Source: Paraburkholderia sp. BL23I1N1 (GTDB lineage: Bacteria; Pseudomonadota; Gammaproteobacteria; Burkholderiales; Burkholderiaceae). From it: DNA of 64,000 bases. The DNA lies in NCBI RefSeq assembly GCF_003610295.1, contig NZ_RAPV01000001.1:2604001-2668000 (forward strand). Reading direction: 5' to 3'. A model generated the notes under the pieces. The model had not been told where the DNA came from, ran no database searches, and saw only the letters and a list, made by a program, of their open reading frames with translations. Of this stretch, positions 27,240 through 36,231 are shown piece after piece. Made by a program: the position numbers and the translations under genes. Numbering within the stretch: the first letter of the stretch is position 1; each line of letters starts with the position of its first letter.

Positions 27240-28202
27240 ATGACTACTGCTCATCGCATTGATGTTCACCAGCACGTCGTACCACCCTTCTGGGCAGCCG
27301 GGCTTCCCTCGCATGGTGGCGACCGCTCGGGTACCGTCGTTCCCCATTGGTCGCCACAAAGCGCGCTCGACATGATGGACACCCAGCAGATCGCCACCGG
27401 CATCCTTTCACTGACGGCGCCCAGCGTCGCGGGCTGGAAGGCAGTCGAGCGCTGGACCATGGCCAGACGCGTCAACGAATACACGGCGGATCTGGTCGCG
27501 AAGCATCCGGATCGCTTCGGCAATTTCGCCACGCTACCGCTCCCCGACATCGATAACGCGCTTCTCGAGTTGGACTACGCGCTTGACACGCTCCACGCCG
27601 ATGGCGTGATTCTGCTCTCGAACTACGACGGCAACTATCTCGCCGAGCCGGTTTTCGACCGACTGTGGGCGGAACTCGATCGCCGCCGCGCCGTGGTCTT
27701 TATCCATCCGGGGCTCCCGCAGATTCAGGGGCTGGCGGGAGTCGCCGCGCCGATGGTCGACTATCCCTTCGATACCACACGTGCAGCCGTCCAACTGGTC
27801 GTGAACGGGGTCGTGGACCGGTATCCGCGCGTGCGAATTATCCTCGCGCATGCGGGTGGCTTTCTGCCTTACGCATCTCACCGCTTCGCCCAGCTCGCGC
27901 GCGTATTCCGCCCAGAAGCCGACAGTCCAGCCGATATTCTGGCGAAATTCAAGCGCTTCTATTTCGACACGGCGCTGTCGGCCAGCCCGGCTGCGATACC
28001 GGCACTCAAGGCATTTGCAGGAAGCGGGCGCATTCTGTTCGGAAGCGACTTTCCTTACGTCTCAGCAGATATCGCCGACACCTTCACCAGTCAACTGGAC
28101 GCATATAACGACCTCACGGCTGAAGAGCGCTCCGGGGTCAATCATGCCAATGCCTGGACACTCTTTCCCCGCCTCGCGCCAAAGGACAAGCCGTCGTTCT
28201 GA
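27240..28202 (+). CDS. amidohydrolase-2 family protein (aromatic decarboxylase/hydrolase)
   Basis: The 320-aa product opens with the metal site IDVHQHVVPPFW. It also has FIHPGLP, IILAHAGGFLPY and ILFGSDFPYV, the TIM-barrel metal ligands of the aminocarboxymuconate-semialdehyde/6-methylsalicylate decarboxylase group. It follows the ALDH by 77 bp in the same direction. It may decarboxylate a hydroxy-aromatic acid or hydrolyse a ring-cleavage product; the sequence does not decide. Confidence 0.82.
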   Translation: MTTAHRIDVHQHVVPPFWAAGLPSHGGDRSGTVVPHWSPQSALDMMDTQQIATGILSLTAPSVAGWKAVERWTMARRVNEYTADLVAKHPDRFGNFATLPLPDIDNALLELDYALDTLHADGVILLSNYDGNYLAEPVFDRLWAELDRRRAVVFIHPGLPQIQGLAGVAAPMVDYPFDTTRAAVQLVVNGVVDRYPRVRIILAHAGGFLPYASHRFAQLARVFRPEADSPADILAKFKRFYFDTALSASPAAIPALKAFAGSGRILFGSDFPYVSADIADTFTSQLDAYNDLTAEERSGVNHANAWTLFPRLAPKDKPSF

Positions 28203-28316
28203 GACGCCCTCCAGGTAGCCCGGCGACGCGGGCGGGCGGCCATCGCAGGTCCTCGCCGCCGTCTACCGGGTCCGATATCGCAACACGGCCTGCGTGGCCG
28301 TCCAACAGGACCTGAC

Positions 28317-29213
28317 ATGAACAAGACAATTCTCGGCACTTACACCAATGCTCAATCGCATTGGGTTGGCGACGGTTTCCCTGTGCGCACGCTGTTCTCG
28401 CCGGAGACACTGGGACAACAGCTGAGCCCGTTCCTGATGCTGGATTTCGCCGGCCCCGAGTACTTCCCACCAATCGGGCGGCGCCTCGGTGTTGGCCAGC
28501 ATCCCCATCGCGGCTTCGAAACGGTGACGATCCTCTACGAGGGCGAACTGGAGCATCGCGACACCTCGGGCGGCGGTGGCCGAATCGGCCCCGGCGACGT
28601 GCAGTGGATGACCGCGGGCTCCGGGGTCCTGCACTCGGAATTCCATTCGCGCGACTTCGCAAAGACGGGCGGGACGCTCGATATGGTCCAGTTGTGGGTC
28701 AACCTGCCCGCACGACACAAGATGACCGACCCGCGTTATCAATCGGTACTCACGCACGAGATTCCGTCGGTCGCATTGCCCGATGGCATCGGCGTTGTAC
28801 GGGTGATCGCCGGAGAGTATGCCGGCAGGCGCGGACCGGCGCGCACCTTCACGCCGATGGACGTATGGGACCTGCGGCTTGCCGCCGGGCATACGACGCA
28901 CTTCACGCTGCCCGAAGGCCGAACCCTCGCGCTGGTCGCGCTGCGTGGCCGGATCCGCGTCAACGGTGACCAGCAGGTTGACGTAGCGCACCTGATCCTG
29001 CTTGGGCGCGGCGGCACTGACATCGAAGTCGAAGCGCTTGATGATGCAACGGTACTTCTGCTCAGCGGCGAACCGATCGACGAACCCATCGCCGCATATG
29101 GACCGTTTGTGATGAATACAACGGCGGAAATCCGGCAGGCTGTGGCGGATTTCAACAGCGGTCAATTTGCCCGCGTGGTAGCGAAGGATCACGGCACGAC
29201 TCCGTCACGTTAA
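28317..29213 (+). CDS. pirin-family cupin protein
   Basis: The 298-aa product has the pirin metal site GVGQHPHRGFETVTILYEGE and ...DVQWMTAGSGVLHSE (His and Glu ligands), plus a C-terminal pirin domain. Pirins include quercetinase-type dioxygenases and redox-sensing factors. It is 114 bp after the amidohydrolase and probably co-transcribed. The role in the pathway is not set by sequence. Confidence 0.85.
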   Translation: MNKTILGTYTNAQSHWVGDGFPVRTLFSPETLGQQLSPFLMLDFAGPEYFPPIGRRLGVGQHPHRGFETVTILYEGELEHRDTSGGGGRIGPGDVQWMTAGSGVLHSEFHSRDFAKTGGTLDMVQLWVNLPARHKMTDPRYQSVLTHEIPSVALPDGIGVVRVIAGEYAGRRGPARTFTPMDVWDLRLAAGHTTHFTLPEGRTLALVALRGRIRVNGDQQVDVAHLILLGRGGTDIEVEALDDATVLLLSGEPIDEPIAAYGPFVMNTTAEIRQAVADFNSGQFARVVAKDHGTTPSR

Positions 29214-29517
29214 TCGCCAGGCAAGCCATGGCGAAATCGTCGATACGCCGGGTGTACACCGACTCCACACCGCGATGTACTCGCCGGCCACGTCTTTGTG
29301 TTGCGCTGGTACATCGCCTCACGGAAACGCTATAGCCGTTTTGTCCAGATTATCAGGAGCATTGCCCCACTTTATTCAGATCCAGGAGCCGATTATCTTA
29401 ACTCCTGAGGGTTACCCGGATTAAGCCGTGATACAGCAGTCGTCATCAAGTTTTACCCAAGCCTGGTACCTGCACAGCAAAGCAGTTTGTTCCCATTCAC
29501 TCTCAAAGAGCTGAGCG
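29214..29517 (+). other. intergenic stretch without a supported gene
   Basis: No coherent frame or RNA is seen. The region ends at the fusion ORF starting at 29518 and probably reflects rearrangement. Confidence 0.35.
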
Positions 29518-30077
29518 ATGAAACCTCTCTCGCGGTCCACTCCGCGCATGTCGCGCTGCCGTGCGCTCGCCGTTGCGGTAGCCGTTATGGCGCTCGCCGG
29601 CTGTGCGCGTTCTCGGTCGACGCGGCTGCCGCTCAGGCTACGCTCACGAGTTTCATGTTCGGCTTCTCAATTGGCATGTTTCTGTATGGCCCGTTGTCGG
29701 ACTCTATCGGGCCGCGTCCGGTGTTGTTCGGCGGGGTCGTGGCCTACGCACTGGCGAGCATCGCATGCGTGCTGTCGTTCTCGATCGGCTCGCTGGTGAC
29801 CTTTCGCTTCCTCCAGGCACTTGGCGCGGGCGCCGCCTCGGTGCTGGCAAGCACGATTGCCCGCGATATCTATGAGCCGGCAGATGCAGCACGCGTGCTG
29901 TCCCTGCTGGCAATCGTGACGGGGGTGGGACCCTCGAGTCTGACTGTGGGGCTCTGGAAAAGTGGGGCGCCTCAAGGCATGGAAATCACCATCGGCGTGG
30001 CCGGGTTGCTGTGCTACGCCGGGCGAATGCTTGTCACTACCCGCCGCACCGCGGCTCACAAAGGAACCGAATCATGA
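29518..30077 (+). pseudogene. lipoprotein leader joined out of frame to a deleted Bcr/CflA-type MFS gene
   Basis: ATG 29518 begins MKPLSRSTPRMSRCRALAVA with lipobox LAGC, as in RND-efflux lipoproteins. This frame fades at about 29615. From there the other frame shows a Bcr/CflA drug transporter: AAAAQATLTSFMFGFSIGMF, LYGPLSDSIGPRPVLFGG, and GAGAASVLASTIARDIY. After LLAIVTGVG about 200 residues are missing, and the frame jumps to a short membrane-like tail. The end overlaps the NDH-2 start. Nonfunctional. Confidence 0.7.
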
Positions 30078-31429
30078 GTACGACCACTCCACCCACCCAC
30101 CCGCAGCGCGCTGGCTTGCATCGGATTCTGATCGTAGGCGGCGGCGCAGGCGGTCTGGAGCTCGCCACCCGGCTCGCCAACACGGTTGGCCGGCGCGGAT
30201 TGTCCGAAGTGACACTCGTAGACCGCTATCCGACCCACTTCTGGAAACCCCTCTTGCATGAAGCAGCGTCGGGCCACCGGGATCCCGCGAGCCACCACAT
30301 CGAATATGCTGCGCTGGCAAGGCGACACGGTTTTCACTTCGTTCAGGGCGAACTCGAAGCGCTCGACCGCTCCGAATGTCTGGCGACGGTCGGTCCTATC
30401 CTGGACCTGAATGGCAATGATGTCCTTCCCCGACGCCTGCTGCGCTACGACAGCCTGGTGCTCGCAGTCGGCAGCGTGACGAATTTCTTCAACGTTCCCG
30501 GTGCTGAACGGTATGCGTTGCCGCTGGAGAACGTCAAGCATGCCGAGGAATTCCGGCAAAAACTTCTTACTGCCTGCATAAGGGCCAATCATTTGCGAGA
30601 AGCCGGTGCAGCCTTGCCGGAGCCAACGGTCAACATCAATGTGATCGGCGCCGGCGCAACCGGCGTGGAACTTTCCGCGGCGCTGCGCAATGCAATCAAT
30701 CTGCTTTCCACCTACCGGCTGAATTCGCTAGAACCTGAGCGAGACGTTCGCGTGCGCCTGATCGAAGGTGGACCACGCATTCTGCCAGCCCTCGATCAGC
30801 GCGTGTCCGCGCAAACGCATGCGCGCCTCGCGGGCCTTCACGTTGACGTGCTCACTGCAACCCCGGTCTCCGAGGTCCGGGCCGATTCGATCGTAACGGT
30901 TACGGGCACGGAGCTGGCGAGCGACATTACCGTCTGGGCCGCCGGCGTTGCTGGCCCACCTCTGCTCAAGGCACTGGACGGCGTTGAGTTGAACCGCCAG
31001 GGCCAGGTGCTGGTCGATAAAACGCTGCAGACGCTGAGCGATCCACGCATTTTTGCGTTTGGCGATTGTGCCGCCTGTCCCTCATCGATCGTTGGCGTGT
31101 TCCTGCCTCCCAGGGCTCAGGTCGCGCATCAACAAGCGGTTTACCTCAGCCAGTCTTTTCTTCGCCGTCTGACCGGCAAGCGCGTCGACCGGTTCACCTT
31201 CCGCGATGCGGGAACAGTCGTTTCGCTGGGTCGCGCTGGCGCTCTCTATCAAGGCGATTTTGGTCTTGGATTGCGCTCGCTCATCGTGGGTGGCCGCGCC
31301 GCCAGTGGTCTATACGCTTTCGTGTACCGCAGACATCTGTTCGCGCTCGCCGGTCTGACACGCATGGCAATCGAAACCGTGAGCCAGTGGTTACGCGCCC
31401 GCATCCGGCCGTCGATCAAACTGCACTGA
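30074..31429 (+). CDS. ndh: type II NADH dehydrogenase (NDH-2)
   Basis: Start ATG 30074; the frame also opens further upstream inside the MFS remnant. The 451-aa product has two Rossmann motifs, RILIVGGGAGGLELATRLAN for FAD and VNVIGAGATGVELSAAL for NAD(H) (reading VNINVIGAG). It also has FGDCAACPSS near the C-terminus and a hydrophobic C-terminal part for membrane attachment. It passes electrons from NADH to quinone without proton pumping. It may recycle NADH made by the dehydrogenases beside it. Confidence 0.85.
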   Translation: MSTTTPPTHPQRAGLHRILIVGGGAGGLELATRLANTVGRRGLSEVTLVDRYPTHFWKPLLHEAASGHRDPASHHIEYAALARRHGFHFVQGELEALDRSECLATVGPILDLNGNDVLPRRLLRYDSLVLAVGSVTNFFNVPGAERYALPLENVKHAEEFRQKLLTACIRANHLREAGAALPEPTVNINVIGAGATGVELSAALRNAINLLSTYRLNSLEPERDVRVRLIEGGPRILPALDQRVSAQTHARLAGLHVDVLTATPVSEVRADSIVTVTGTELASDITVWAAGVAGPPLLKALDGVELNRQGQVLVDKTLQTLSDPRIFAFGDCAACPSSIVGVFLPPRAQVAHQQAVYLSQSFLRRLTGKRVDRFTFRDAGTVVSLGRAGALYQGDFGLGLRSLIVGGRAASGLYAFVYRRHLFALAGLTRMAIETVSQWLRARIRPSIKLH

Positions 31430-31612
31430 CGCTGTCCTGATTCGATAAAGCCGGGCTTCCAGGTGCTCCAGTCAGGACGTCCTGTCCGTTCTTAAAGGAA
31501 GTCCAGCCTGTTTTTCCCGGCTGACCGCGGTAGTAGTCTGTCAATCAGACAGAGCGATCTTCACAGGTTTATCGCAACGCCCTCTTTTTTGAAAATTGCC
31601 GACGAGTCGAAC

Positions 31613-32011
31613 ATGACAGCACTTAGCAGAACAGATCTTGAAACCCTGGCGAACAAACTGGAGCGTCAGCATTGGGCTGCGACGCTGGAGAACGACTCAA
31701 CGGCGTTGACGCCTCTCCTTTCTGATGAATTCGTGTTCGTGCACTCAAGCGGAGTCGTCGACAACAAGGCCAGCTACCTCAACAAGTTTGGCAAGGGCGT
31801 GTTTGCCTATCACAGTGTGCAAAGACGGATAGAACGTGTCACCTCATCGGGCGACGATGCTTTCACGACATATGGCTACGGTGATATCGACGCGACTGTC
31901 GCAGGCGTGCGCAAGCAGATTCGTTGCGTCCTCTCCACCGCCTGGCGCCGCGAAGGTGGTGTCTGGCGATTGCTCGCGCATCACACAATCCTTTCTCCGG
32001 AAACCTGGTAA
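31613..32011 (+). CDS. NTF2-like (SnoaL/DUF4440) protein
   Basis: The 132-residue product starts at ATG 31613. The cone-fold pattern is NDSTALTPLLSDEFVFVHSS, then SSGDDAFTTYGYGDIDATVA and WRLLAHHTI. It is a close paralogue of the protein at 37378 (shared LLSD-HSSG and WRL-AHxT). Such proteins are small-molecule isomerases or dehydratases, or binding proteins. It precedes an SDR gene by 34 bp. Confidence 0.75.
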   Translation: MTALSRTDLETLANKLERQHWAATLENDSTALTPLLSDEFVFVHSSGVVDNKASYLNKFGKGVFAYHSVQRRIERVTSSGDDAFTTYGYGDIDATVAGVRKQIRCVLSTAWRREGGVWRLLAHHTILSPETW

Positions 32012-32045
32012 TCCACCGCTCGTCACATAGCCACGGAGTTTCACA

Positions 32046-32780
32046 ATGAACAATCTTTTCCGCCTTGACGGTCAGCGGATCCTGATTACAGGTGCAGCAG
32101 GAGGTATCGGTTCGGCCGTTGCAAGAGCATGTGCCACGCTAGGCGCGCAGCCCATCCTCGTGGATCGGCAACCGATGGACGCACTCGTCCGGGAGTTGTC
32201 CGACGCGGGCGTATCCACCAGCAGTTATGTTTGCGACGTTAGCGACCGCGCCGCTGTCGAACAGGTGTGCCGAAGCATCGGGCCAGTCGACGCGGCGGTT
32301 CTGAACGCCGGCGCCAATCCGTACGACGACTGGGAATCGGCCAGCTGGAACGACTCGTTCCGCAACATCATGGATATCAACGTGCTCGGACCGGTGAATT
32401 TCGTTCGTGCACTGCTACCTGGCATGCAGGAACGACAGCATGGCGCTTTCGTATTGACCGGTTCGATTGCCGCGCTTGACGGCGGGTTCTTTGCTTCCAC
32501 GCCACCGCAGTACGCCCTCTCGAAAGGCGCCATCCATACGCTCGTGCGCTGGCTAGCCAAACGGGGCGGCGAGCATATCCGCGTCAATGCGGTCGCTCCG
32601 GGCGTGATCGACACACCGATGGTGGCAGCCGTGAAATACCAGCCTGCCGAGGGGCAGCCTATCCCGCGAAAGGGGACGTGCGATGAGGTGGCATGGCCCT
32701 TTGCATTCCTCTGCTCTCCGGCCGCGGGCTACATCACCGGCGCCATACTGGATATCAATGGTGGCGCTTTTTTTCGTTAA
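32046..32780 (+). CDS. short-chain dehydrogenase/reductase
   Basis: The 244-aa product has the cofactor motif ITGAAGGIGSAVARA, NAG in VLNAGANPYDD, and catalytic Ser in VLTGSIAALDGG. The catalytic pair is Tyr-x3-Lys in YALSKGAIH, and the C-terminal GAILDINGG is typical. It is NAD(P)-dependent with unknown substrate. It lies in a run of co-directional genes from 31613 to 36200. Confidence 0.87.
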   Translation: MNNLFRLDGQRILITGAAGGIGSAVARACATLGAQPILVDRQPMDALVRELSDAGVSTSSYVCDVSDRAAVEQVCRSIGPVDAAVLNAGANPYDDWESASWNDSFRNIMDINVLGPVNFVRALLPGMQERQHGAFVLTGSIAALDGGFFASTPPQYALSKGAIHTLVRWLAKRGGEHIRVNAVAPGVIDTPMVAAVKYQPAEGQPIPRKGTCDEVAWPFAFLCSPAAGYITGAILDINGGAFFR

Positions 32781-32808
32781 ACATCTTTTTTTTATGAGGA
32801 ATATCGAT

Positions 32809-33708
32809 ATGACTATTTTTATCACTGGGGCGAGCGGCTTTGTCGGTGGAACCGTTGCGCGCCGTCTTGTGGAGGCGGGATACGAGGTACGCGGACTGGT
32901 ACGTGACCGCGAAAAGGCAGAAGGTCTTCGTGCCATGCAAATCCAGCCGGTCCTGGGTAATCTCGACGACTACGAGTTGCTGGTGCAGGAGGCGTCGCGC
33001 TCCGAAGGCGTGATCAACGCCGCCGACAGCGACCACGAAGGTGCAATCGACGCATTGCTGGAGGGCTTGAAGGATTCGAACAAGCCCTTCATCCATACGA
33101 GCGGGTCGAGTGTCATTGCAGACGATGCGCGCGGCAACGCCGTTTCCGCGAAGGTCTACGACGAAGATACGCCCTTCGTCGTGTTGCCCTTCAAGCAGCC
33201 ACGCCGCGACAACGAACTGCGTATTCTCGCTGCGAAGGAGCATGGCATTCGCGCCATCGTCATGTGCCCGAGCAACATCTACGGCACCGGCTCCGGCCTG
33301 ACGAAAGGCAGTTTCCAGATTCCCTTTCTGGTCGAGCACGCCCGCAAGTCCGGGGCTGTGCGAATCGTCGGTGAAGGTGTGAACCGTTGGTCCAACGTGC
33401 ACGTCGACGATCTCGCTGAACTCTATCTCCTCGCCTTGCGTAACTCGCCCGCCGGAGCCTATTACTTCATCGAGAACGGCGAGGCTTCATTCGCGGAAAT
33501 CGGGGCATCGATCGCGAAGCGGATGGGGATGGGCCCCGTTCAGTCGTGGAGCGCGGAAGAAGCCGTTCCGCACTGGGGCGAAATGCATACCCATTACACC
33601 TTTGGAACGAACAGCCGCGTGCGGGCGAAACGTGCACGCAGGGACCTCGGCTGGAGTCCTGTGCATACCTCGGCGCAGTCATGGATCGAGCAGGAGATGA
33701 CAGCATGA
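32809..33708 (+). CDS. NAD-dependent epimerase/dehydratase-family (extended SDR) protein
   Basis: Start ATG 32809 has GAGGA 8 bp upstream; ATG 32794 is less well placed. The 299-aa product starts with MTIFITGASGFVGGTVARRL (extended SDR GxxGxxG). It has the active-site region IHTSGSSVIADDARG and the substrate segment VMCPSNIYGTGSGL. It resembles dihydroflavonol-reductase-like and NmrA-like enzymes. Its stop overlaps the next SDR's ATG (ATGA), showing translational coupling. Confidence 0.85.
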   Translation: MTIFITGASGFVGGTVARRLVEAGYEVRGLVRDREKAEGLRAMQIQPVLGNLDDYELLVQEASRSEGVINAADSDHEGAIDALLEGLKDSNKPFIHTSGSSVIADDARGNAVSAKVYDEDTPFVVLPFKQPRRDNELRILAAKEHGIRAIVMCPSNIYGTGSGLTKGSFQIPFLVEHARKSGAVRIVGEGVNRWSNVHVDDLAELYLLALRNSPAGAYYFIENGEASFAEIGASIAKRMGMGPVQSWSAEEAVPHWGEMHTHYTFGTNSRVRAKRARRDLGWSPVHTSAQSWIEQEMTA

Positions 33709-34535
33709 GCAAGGTCTGGTTTGTTACCGGCAGTGGCAGCGGTCTTGGAGCAGCAATCGCGAAAGCCGCGCTTGCTGCCGGTCATCAGGTCGTTGCAAGC
33801 GATCTCGACGCGGAACGGCTCAGCGAGCTGTATGGCCCGTATGGCGATCAGGTTCTGACGGCGCGCCTCGATATCCGCGAAAGCCACGAAGCCGAAGCCG
33901 GCGTCGCGTCCGCGCTCACCCGTTTTGGACGGATCGACGTACTGGTCAACAACGCGGGTTACGGACAGTTCGGTCCCTTCGAGACCATCGGGCCCGAAGC
34001 TGTCGAGCGCCAATTCGCGACGAATGTTTTCGGCACGCTGAACGTCACGCGTGCGGTGTTACCTGTCATGCGTCGTCAGCGCGAGGGCCATGTAATCAAT
34101 ATGTCGTCCAATGGGGGCTTCAAAGGCGTTTCGGGTGCGTCGATGTACTCGGCGTCCAAGTTCGCCATCGAAGGCTTCTCCGAATCGCTCGCGCTGGAGG
34201 TTGCCCCGTTCAACATCAAGGTGAGCGTTGTCGAACCCGGTGCGTTCCGCACAAACTTTCTCGACAATCAGACGCTCAGGTACGGCGGCAAGGAACTGGA
34301 GGACTACGCGGACTTCTGGGTCAAAGCCAAAGCCGTCTTCGAATCCCGCAACCATCAGCAGGTCGGTGACCCCGACAAGCTCGGCAGCGCGCTGGTCAAG
34401 CTGGCCGACAATCCAGCGCCCCCCTTCCGCTTCGTCGCCGGCGCGGATGCGCTGAAAGTGGTCGAAGAGAAACTGGCGGCCGTCGCCGCGGAAACCGCCG
34501 CATGGCGCGACCTGACCTTGTCCACTGACTTCTGA
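33705..34535 (+). CDS. short-chain dehydrogenase/reductase
   Basis: The 276-aa product starts at ATG 33705 within the preceding stop. It has WFVTGSGSGLGAAIAKAAL (cofactor), VLVNNAGYGQFG, INMSSNGGFKGVSGASMYSA with catalytic Ser, and Tyr-x3-Lys in YSASKFAIEGF. The long C-terminus after residue 190 resembles classical SDRs acting on steroids or ketones. The substrate is unknown. Confidence 0.87.
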   Translation: MSKVWFVTGSGSGLGAAIAKAALAAGHQVVASDLDAERLSELYGPYGDQVLTARLDIRESHEAEAGVASALTRFGRIDVLVNNAGYGQFGPFETIGPEAVERQFATNVFGTLNVTRAVLPVMRRQREGHVINMSSNGGFKGVSGASMYSASKFAIEGFSESLALEVAPFNIKVSVVEPGAFRTNFLDNQTLRYGGKELEDYADFWVKAKAVFESRNHQQVGDPDKLGSALVKLADNPAPPFRFVAGADALKVVEEKLAAVAAETAAWRDLTLSTDF

Positions 34536-34554
34536 TCTTTCAAGGAAAACCACC

Positions 34555-35031
34555 ATGAACACGCAAAATATCGTCGAACGGCTCGACGCATTGGAAAGCC
34601 GCTTCGCCCTGGAACGTCTCAGCGCTGCCTATAACCAGGCATTCGACAATCGGGACGAAGCGCTACTACGCAGCATATGGCATAGCGATGCAAGTCTGTT
34701 GCTGGGTGATGCATTTGGCAACTACACCGGGATCGAGGCCATCATTGAATCGGCTCACAAGAACTGGCAACAGATGCCATATATGCACCACTGGATGGCC
34801 AACCCCCTGATCGACATTGACGGCGATGGCGCCACGGGTCAGGTGGCACTCCACGCGCTGGTGACTCACGTGGAGCTCGGCCCGGTTCAGATCAGTGGCC
34901 TCTATCACGACCGGTTCGAGCGTCGCGACGGGCGCTGGGCTTTCACCGAGCGCAGGTTCGAACTGCACTATCTGACTCCGCTCGCGAACTGGAAGCCTGT
35001 GGCTGGAACCGAGGCGGCTCCCCAGACCTGA
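34555..35031 (+). CDS. SnoaL-like (NTF2 fold) protein
   Basis: The 158-aa product contains LSAAYNQAFDNRDEALLRSI WHSDASL, then IDGDGATGQVALHALVTH and YHDRFERRDGRWAFTERRF. This is the SnoaL_4 / ring-hydroxylating-dioxygenase-beta-like cone fold. These proteins include dehydratases and isomerases in polyketide and aromatic pathways. It lies 19 bp after the SDR in the same operon. Confidence 0.78.
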   Translation: MNTQNIVERLDALESRFALERLSAAYNQAFDNRDEALLRSIWHSDASLLLGDAFGNYTGIEAIIESAHKNWQQMPYMHHWMANPLIDIDGDGATGQVALHALVTHVELGPVQISGLYHDRFERRDGRWAFTERRFELHYLTPLANWKPVAGTEAAPQT

Positions 35032-35204
35032 TCCGGATAGCTGGGCAGGTCGCGGATTCCATACGGACCTTCGCATCGATCGCAACGAAGGATCGTCGCA
35101 GCCGTTTCAACGCTCAGCACCAGCAATCCTCGCCATATGCGAAGCACTGCTGCTGAAATCGGCGACGCCATCCGTGCGCGACCCCGATCCAGACAGAGAA
35201 ACGC

Positions 35205-36200
35205 ATGACAGGCCATTCGTCCACGCCTGCCCAGTTGACTGGCCATCGGGCTTTCTCCCGTACCTTTTCGCAAGGTCGCCTGACATTGGGCTTCGTCGCG
35301 CCGCTCGAGGGGTATCCCCATGGCCCAGCCCCCACGCTCGCCAATCATGCTGCGATGGTTCGCCTCGTCGACGACGTTGGTATTTCAGCACTATGGCTTC
35401 GGGACGTTCCGTTTTACGATCCCCAGTCTGGCGATGTTGCGCAAATCCTGGACCACATGGTCTACGCGGGTTGGCTCGCCGCAGTGACGCGCAATATTGC
35501 TATCGGTACTGCCCGCATCGTTGCACCGCTTCGTGATCCGCTTATCGTCGCCAAGCAGACGGCAAGCGCGGATCAGCTGTTCGGCGGAAGGTTTCTGCTG
35601 GGTCTTGCCTCAGGAGATCGCAGTGCCGAATATCCGGCATTTGGCATTGGGTTTCATACACGGGCTGAGCGCTATCGGGAGGCGCTCGACATTATCCGCA
35701 CGGTGACCGAGCAGCCGTTCCCGCTGCACGAGTCCAGGCGTTACGGCCGTCTCGACGGCTCTCTCGATCTCGTTCCCAAACCGGCAGCGTCGCGTCTTCC
35801 AACCATCGCGATCGGCCGTGCGGGGCAGGAATTGCCATGGCTCGGCGCGAACATGGACGCCTGGATATGGCATGGCTCGGACGCCAGGCGCATGACTGAC
35901 ATCATTCCGCAATGGCGTGACGTCACTGCGACCCACGGCTTCAAACCTTACGGGTACGGCACCTGGTTCGATCTCGACCGTGACCCTGACGCCCCAATCC
36001 AGCACGGCCGGGTGTTGCGCGGCGGCCGGCATGCGCTGATCGAGTTCTGGCAAAGCCAGCAACTGGCCGGCATCTCCCATATCGTGCTCAACCTGAAGCC
36101 CACGCTTCGGCCTGCTGAGGATATTCTCGATGAGATCGGCTCTCACGTGATACCGCATTTTCCCTCGCATCGACCCGAGGAGGTTGAGGTGGTCCAGTAG
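35205..36200 (+). CDS. LLM-class (luciferase-like) flavin-dependent oxidoreductase
   Basis: The 331-aa product has an (alpha/beta)8 bacterial-luciferase fold: GISALWLRDVPFYDP, IAIGTARIVAPLRDPLIVAK, FLLGLASGDRSAEYPAFGI, and a C-terminal GISHIVLNLKPT. It uses F420 or FMNH2. Members include monooxygenases of heteroaromatic or sulfonate catabolism. An upstream 170-bp gap separates it from the SnoaL-like gene. Confidence 0.85.
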   Translation: MTGHSSTPAQLTGHRAFSRTFSQGRLTLGFVAPLEGYPHGPAPTLANHAAMVRLVDDVGISALWLRDVPFYDPQSGDVAQILDHMVYAGWLAAVTRNIAIGTARIVAPLRDPLIVAKQTASADQLFGGRFLLGLASGDRSAEYPAFGIGFHTRAERYREALDIIRTVTEQPFPLHESRRYGRLDGSLDLVPKPAASRLPTIAIGRAGQELPWLGANMDAWIWHGSDARRMTDIIPQWRDVTATHGFKPYGYGTWFDLDRDPDAPIQHGRVLRGGRHALIEFWQSQQLAGISHIVLNLKPTLRPAEDILDEIGSHVIPHFPSHRPEEVEVVQ

Positions 36201-36231
36201 GATCAACCCGTCGACGGCCGGCTCGGAGCGG

